Of a stretch of 16,953 nucleotides of DNA, positions 13,936 to 16,953 are shown one piece after another. The position numbers were made by a program, and so were the translations under genes. Source of the stretch: Myxococcales bacterium UBA5297 (GTDB lineage Bacteria > Myxococcota > Myxococcia > Myxococcales > UBA5297); contig DHSB01000086.1 of assembly GCA_002408385.1 (NCBI GenBank), forward strand, positions 25,737-42,689. Reading direction: 5' to 3'. The notes below the pieces were generated by a model, which saw only the letters and a list, made by a program, of their open reading frames with translations, made no database searches and was not told the origin of the DNA. Within the stretch, counting starts at the first letter, position 1; each line of letters begins with the position of its first letter.

Positions 13936-14703
13936 CTACTCTCCGAAGTTCGCGAGGCGAGGGTCGCTCACCCGGTGCCCGGGCAACGGTTGCAGGTCGT
14001 AGCTCAGCGAGCGCGCCTCGGGCTCGAACAGCGAGCGCGCGTTGGTCGCCATCAGCCGCGAGACCGCGTCGAACGCGGTTCGCTCGAGGGGGCGAAGCAG
14101 GACGAAGTCGTCGCGGCTGTCCGGCGCGCCGACGAAGGGCCGCGCTATCCAGGCGAGCTGCAGGCCCACGAGCCCGTAGATGGCCGTCCAGACCGCCAGG
14201 TGCGCGACGCGCCGGCCCTGGGCTTTGGCAGCCCGCATCAGCACCACCATGCCGCGCACGCCCGCCAGGCCGAGGGCGACGATCGAGCCGAGCATCGTCA
14301 GCGGATAGCTCGAGGTGAAATAGGTGAAGACGAGCCAGATGGGCGTCATGGCGACGAGCGTCATCCCCGTGGTCGCCAGGGCGACGAGCGCCTCGCAGAC
14401 CGTCTGCTGCGGCGAGGCGTCGTTGCCGAGGACGCGCCCGTAGACGTGCAGCGCCGGGATGCACACCGCCAGCGCGCCCAGGCCGACGAATCCGAGCTTG
14501 ACCGAGGAGACGACCCCGGGCAGCAGCGAACGGGTCATCCCCAGCACGAAGCCGAAGAGGCCCAAGCCCGAGAGCGCGATGAGTACGAGCTGGGCCGGCA
14601 GCTCCTCGACCCGATCGCCTTCTGCCACGCGGGTGAGCAAGCGCGCCGGGGCGCGAAGCAGGGTGTCGGTCGTTTCAAACAGACTCGCAACGGTCAGTAT
14701 CAT
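13936..14703 (-). CDS. Multi-pass membrane protein (second of operon)
   Basis: The 255-residue product has a polar N-terminus of about 35 residues and then about five hydrophobic segments (residues about 37-57, 66-88, 106-130, 134-156 and 168-187). They are followed by a conserved-looking LAWIARPFVGAP motif and a soluble C-terminal tail. The WxxRPFxG pattern after the last helix recurs in uncharacterised bacterial membrane proteins, as far as I recall, but I cannot name the family. GAGGAG lies 7 nt upstream of ATG 14703 and overlaps the end of the preceding gene, so translation is coupled. It shares blocks with that upstream gene (GLGLFGFVL versus GMGLFGIAL; a Pro followed by an aromatic-rich helix), so the two are probably paralogs. 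Function unknown. Confidence 0.78.
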   Translation of the reverse strand: MILTVASLFETTDTLLRAPARLLTRVAEGDRVEELPAQLVLIALSGLGLFGFVLGMTRSLLPGVVSSVKLGFVGLGALAVCIPALHVYGRVLGNDASPQQTVCEALVALATTGMTLVAMTPIWLVFTYFTSSYPLTMLGSIVALGLAGVRGMVVLMRAAKAQGRRVAHLAVWTAIYGLVGLQLAWIARPFVGAPDSRDDFVLLRPLERTAFDAVSRLMATNARSLFEPEARSLSYDLQPLPGHRVSDPRLANFGE

Positions 14704-14714
14704 GGTCTTTCTCC

Positions 14715-15296
14715 TCAGCTCAGCGCGAAGGCGAACCAGTGGATTCCAGCGCCGGTGGCGAAGCGCACGAAGACGAGCCCGACCAGCCCGACGAAGACGA
14801 GCCGCGCCCGCGAAGAGAGCTCGATGCCGCCTGCCTTCAGCGTCGCGCCGAGAGCCCCGCTGCCGGCGGCCAGCGCGAAGAAGGTGAAGGCGATCCCGAG
14901 CGGCTGCAGGATGCGCGACTGGGGCGCGGTGACCGCGAAGAACCAGAGCATCGGCGCGGTGGAGGCGAGGCAGGAGCCGACGGTGCGCAGCGCCTCCTGC
15001 GTGCCTCGCGCGCAGAGCGCGAGGGTCGCCTCGCGGTCGCGACCGGCGAGGAAGACGAAGAACGCGGGCAGACAGACGAACCAGGCAAGCGCCATCGTCG
15101 CCGGCAGCCCCGCGGCCCAGCCGAGGTGCGCCAGCTCAGGTGCCGCTCCCTTGACCGAGGCGCGCAACGCGATTCCGAACAGCCCCATCCCCGCCACCGG
15201 CAGCGCGAGCGACCTGGGAAGGGCCGCGAGCGAACTGGAGACCGCCGCTGCTCGAGGCGGGCCGGCCGGCGGGTTGAGCGGTGTAGTAGCTTCCAT
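14715..15296 (-). CDS. Multi-pass membrane protein (first of operon)
   Basis: The 193-residue product has about five hydrophobic segments (residues about 30-48, 62-83, 110-124, 133-152 and 166-190) after a Pro/Ala-rich cytoplasmic start. It ends in a short WFAFALS tail. The spacing of blocks (GMGLFGIAL, LPAFFVF, a charged helix with EALRTVG, and APMLWFF) parallels the next gene, which has an extra N-terminal region and a C-terminal tail. GGAGG lies 4 nt before ATG 15296; the frame continues to 15704 but would overlap the divergent sigma gene. It is the promoter-proximal gene of a three-gene operon running away from the ECF sigma factor, with about 350 bp between the starts. Function unknown; a shared regulatory link to the sigma factor is an inference. 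Confidence 0.75.
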   Translation of the reverse strand: MEATTPLNPPAGPPRAAAVSSSLAALPRSLALPVAGMGLFGIALRASVKGAAPELAHLGWAAGLPATMALAWFVCLPAFFVFLAGRDREATLALCARGTQEALRTVGSCLASTAPMLWFFAVTAPQSRILQPLGIAFTFFALAAGSGALGATLKAGGIELSSRARLVFVGLVGLVFVRFATGAGIHWFAFALS

Positions 15297-15646
15297 GTGA
15301 CCTCCGGCGCGACTTGCTGCGCGGCGAGCAGGGGGGTGAGCGCTCGTCTGGTCTGTCGTTCGAGGCGCGAATCTCGGGAAGGCTCTCGAGTGAGTGCACC
15401 GTCGCGCCCGGCCGTCGTCGTCGAGTCGGGACCGCCGTCTGCCGTGGCCGGCACGAAGACCTGCCCTCCGGCGGATTGCGCCTTCCCCAAATCGAGCGCC
15501 CAGGCGACTAACCGGACAAACGCCGATTCGCCGCGTTGACCGAGAGCCCGATGACCTTCGCCACCCGCGCACTTCCCCTCGATCCCCGCGCCCTCGCCGC
15601 GCGTGTTGACGCCGGACGGCCGGCTCTCCTAGCGTCGCGCGCGCAG
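15297..15646. other. Divergent regulatory region between membrane operon and sigma gene
   Basis: About 350 bp that should hold promoters for both divergent units. A sigma-70-like candidate for the plus strand lies at 15606-15635. No clear promoter for the minus-strand operon and no ECF-type GGAAC element were recognised. The frame of the sigma gene is open back to 15536, so part of this region could encode a longer N-terminus. Confidence 0.4.
15606..15635 (+). promoter_or_regulatory. Candidate promoter of the sigma/regulator operon
   Basis: TTGACG at 15606-15611 and TAGCGT at 15630-15635 with an 18-bp spacer, 11 bp before ATG 15647. The -35 matches sigma-70 well and the -10 weakly. If used, it implies a nearly leaderless message and rules out the upstream start at 15551. 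Confidence 0.3.
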
Positions 15647-16180
15647 ATGGCCTCCCTCGACAATCAGGCGCTCGCCGACCTCTACCGACGCTTCGGTCCC
15701 GCACTGCACCGGCGCGCGCTGTCGTTGCTCGGCGACGAGCAGGAGGCGCTCGACGTGACCCAGGAGTCGTTCCTCGCCTTGATGACCGCCAGCGGCTCGC
15801 TGCGTGGCGGGGCCTCGCCGTTCACGGTCCTCTATCAGATAGCGACCTTCAAAGCGGTCGACCGGCTGCGGCGCCGCTCGCGCTGGGCCGGCGTGCTCAG
15901 CGAGGTCGCCTACGACGAAGACGCGAGCTGGCCCCAAGCGTCGGCGGGCGAGTCGGACGCGCGCCGGGTCGACGCGGCCCGCGACCTCGCCATCCTTACC
16001 CAGGGCGAGAAGCCCCAGGTGCTCACCGCGGCCCTGCTCTACTTCGTCGAGGGCTACACCACCGAGGAGATAGGCCAGACGCTCGACCTGTCGCGAAAGA
16101 CGGTGGGCAAGCTGCTCGCCCGCTTCGCCCAGCGGGCGCGCGATCGCAGCAAGCGGCTGAAGGAGGGCCAGGCGGCATGA
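15647..16180 (+). CDS. ECF-type RNA polymerase sigma factor
   Basis: Group IV sigma factor that directs RNA polymerase to a specific promoter set, usually in response to an envelope or stress signal. Region 2 spans residues about 8-78 (LADLYRRFGPALHRRA, then EALDVTQESFLALM and ATFKAVDRLRRRSRW) and region 4 about 122-168 (LLYFVEGYTTEEIGQTLDLS and KTVGKLLARF as the helix-turn-helix); there is no region 3, and the 177-residue length is typical. Starts at 15551 (ATG) and 15536 (TTG) are possible. I prefer 15647 because family similarity starts there and the upstream 32 codons have weaker third-position GC, including rare CTA. Its stop overlaps the next start (ATGA), so the next gene product is probably its partner. 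Confidence 0.85.
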   Translation: MASLDNQALADLYRRFGPALHRRALSLLGDEQEALDVTQESFLALMTASGSLRGGASPFTVLYQIATFKAVDRLRRRSRWAGVLSEVAYDEDASWPQASAGESDARRVDAARDLAILTQGEKPQVLTAALLYFVEGYTTEEIGQTLDLSRKTVGKLLARFAQRARDRSKRLKEGQAA

Positions 16181-16881
16181 ACGAGCGCAAGATCAAGGAC
16201 GGGCTGCTCGAACGCTTGCTCGCCAACGACCTCGACCCCGCGGTCCGAGCCGAGCTCGCGCGCACGCTGGAGTCCTCCGAGGCCGACCGCGCCAGGCTCG
16301 CCGAGCTCGAGCGCGACTCGGCGGCATTCCTCGCGCTCCATCCGCCGGGGCCGCTGGTCGCACGGTTCGAGGAGACGACCCGCCGCCGCTCGCTCTTTCT
16401 GCGGCTCGCGCCCTTCGGCCTCGCCGCCGCGGCTACCGCGGCCATCCTGCTCGCGGTCCAGTGGTCGAACAGCCTCGGCGTCGATCGCCAAGGCATCCAG
16501 CTCGCCATCTATGCTGCCGACGACGCGGGCGAACGGATCGTGTCGAAGAGCGTGGTCTCCTCGGACGACGCCGTGCGCTTCCTGCTCGAATCGGCGCACG
16601 TCGGCTACGTCGCGGTGCTCGGGCGCGATGCGAGCGGCGAGATCCGCGTCTACTACCCGAAGGACGGCACCGCCGCGCCCGCCTACGATCCGAAGGGGCC
16701 GATGCTCCCCGGGGTCACCGAGCTCGCGCCGAACGCAGGGCGGGAAGACCTGCTCGGCTTCTTCTGCCCGATCCCTTTCGACGTCGCGCCTATCGTCGAG
16801 GCGCTGCGCGCGGGCGAGCCGCTCGAAAGCGTCTTGCCCGCGGGGACCCTCACCGCCAAGGTGCCGCTGCAGAAGCACTGA
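16177..16881 (+). CDS. Single-pass membrane protein, probable anti-sigma/regulatory partner
   Basis: The 234-residue product has a cytoplasmic N-terminal helical region (residues 1-70) rich in Glu, Arg and Leu, one membrane segment (about 73-95, APFGLAAAATAAILLAV), and an extracytoplasmic domain (about 105-234). That domain contains a strand-turn pattern, VGYVAVLGRDASGEIRVYYP, and FFCPIPFDVAPIVEAL. The outer domain resembles DUF4384-type beta domains, which occur with sigma factors and caspase-like or kinase proteins; this is similarity by eye only. The N-terminal region lacks the HxxxCxxC zinc motif of ZAS anti-sigma factors, so the anti-sigma role is inferred from the 4-bp overlap with the sigma gene and the topology. 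The next gene in the operon would lie beyond the window end. Confidence 0.7.
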   Translation: MNERKIKDGLLERLLANDLDPAVRAELARTLESSEADRARLAELERDSAAFLALHPPGPLVARFEETTRRRSLFLRLAPFGLAAAATAAILLAVQWSNSLGVDRQGIQLAIYAADDAGERIVSKSVVSSDDAVRFLLESAHVGYVAVLGRDASGEIRVYYPKDGTAAPAYDPKGPMLPGVTELAPNAGREDLLGFFCPIPFDVAPIVEALRAGEPLESVLPAGTLTAKVPLQKH

Positions 16882-16953
16882 CGCGGCGTCCGAGTGCGCG
16901 GCGGCAAGGTGGAGCTCGCCCCGGGCGCCGTCGCTACCCGCGCCGCGCGCGCG

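Noticed and set aside
13934..14464. N-terminal extension of the coiled-coil protein
   Set aside because: It runs inside the neighbouring membrane-protein gene in another frame. ATG 13933 has a ribosome site and a hydrophobic N-terminus.
13975..15300. 441-codon plus-strand open frame opposite the membrane operon
   Set aside because: Antisense to two clear multi-pass membrane proteins with good ribosome sites; no protein-like features.
16882..16953. Start of a further gene (GTG at 16894 open to the window end)
   Set aside because: Only about 20 codons of GC-rich sequence and no clear ribosome site; too short to judge.

Overview
The window is GC-rich chromosomal DNA. Genes are tightly packed, ribosome binding sites are strong (GGAGG-type) and third codon positions are mostly G or C. 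Lipoprotein or outer-membrane-type exported proteins, Tad-family pseudopilins and an ECF sigma/membrane-regulator pair fit a Gram-negative bacterium, most plausibly a myxobacterium-like (former Deltaproteobacteria) lineage. That placement is inference; no rRNA or other marker gene is present. I see no tRNA, rRNA, CRISPR array or intact transposase.

Layout. (1) 2-970, +: C-terminal part of an MscS-type mechanosensitive channel, cut by the window start. (2) 1205-5798, +: a five-gene operon for a Tad/Flp-like surface structure. It holds a TadE-like pseudopilin, a large TadG-like protein, a second TadE-like pseudopilin, an exported protein with a duplicated module, and a 66-residue Flp-like pilin, and it ends in a perfect 12-bp stem terminator (5853-5887). 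No TadA ATPase, TadB/C platform, secretin or prepilin peptidase is in the window, so these products need machinery encoded elsewhere. (3) 5953-7442: two divergently transcribed exported proteins that look like paralogs, with a dyad between them. (4) 7640-8248, +: a small membrane protein. (5) 8249-8837: no convincing gene. (6) 8838-10340, -: a lipoprotein-type metallo-beta-lactamase-fold hydrolase (NAPE-PLD/UlaG-like) with a beta-strand-rich C-terminal domain that is interrupted by an in-frame TGA. The gene is bracketed by 35-bp direct repeats. (7) 10674-11255, -: a small outer-membrane beta-barrel protein, divergent from (8) 11436-12812, +: tryptophanase, with substrate-pocket residues of the tryptophan rather than the tyrosine enzyme. 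(9) 12813-13264: a repeat-rich intergenic region with inverted heptamer arrays, a hairpin and what looks like a decayed minus-strand gene. (10) 15296-13265, -: a three-gene operon of two related multi-pass membrane proteins and a membrane-anchored coiled-coil protein. (11) 15647-16881, +: an ECF sigma factor overlapping a single-pass membrane protein, probably its regulator.

Biological themes. The window is dominated by the cell envelope: a pilus-like pseudopilin set, several exported proteins of unknown function, a putative phospholipase-like lipoprotein, a small barrel protein and an uncharacterised three-gene membrane operon back to back with an ECF sigma module. The strongest candidates for something undescribed are the pseudopilin operon with its embedded duplicated-module protein, the divergent exported paralog pair, the hydrolase/beta-domain fusion with its internal stop, and the sigma-adjacent three-gene membrane operon.
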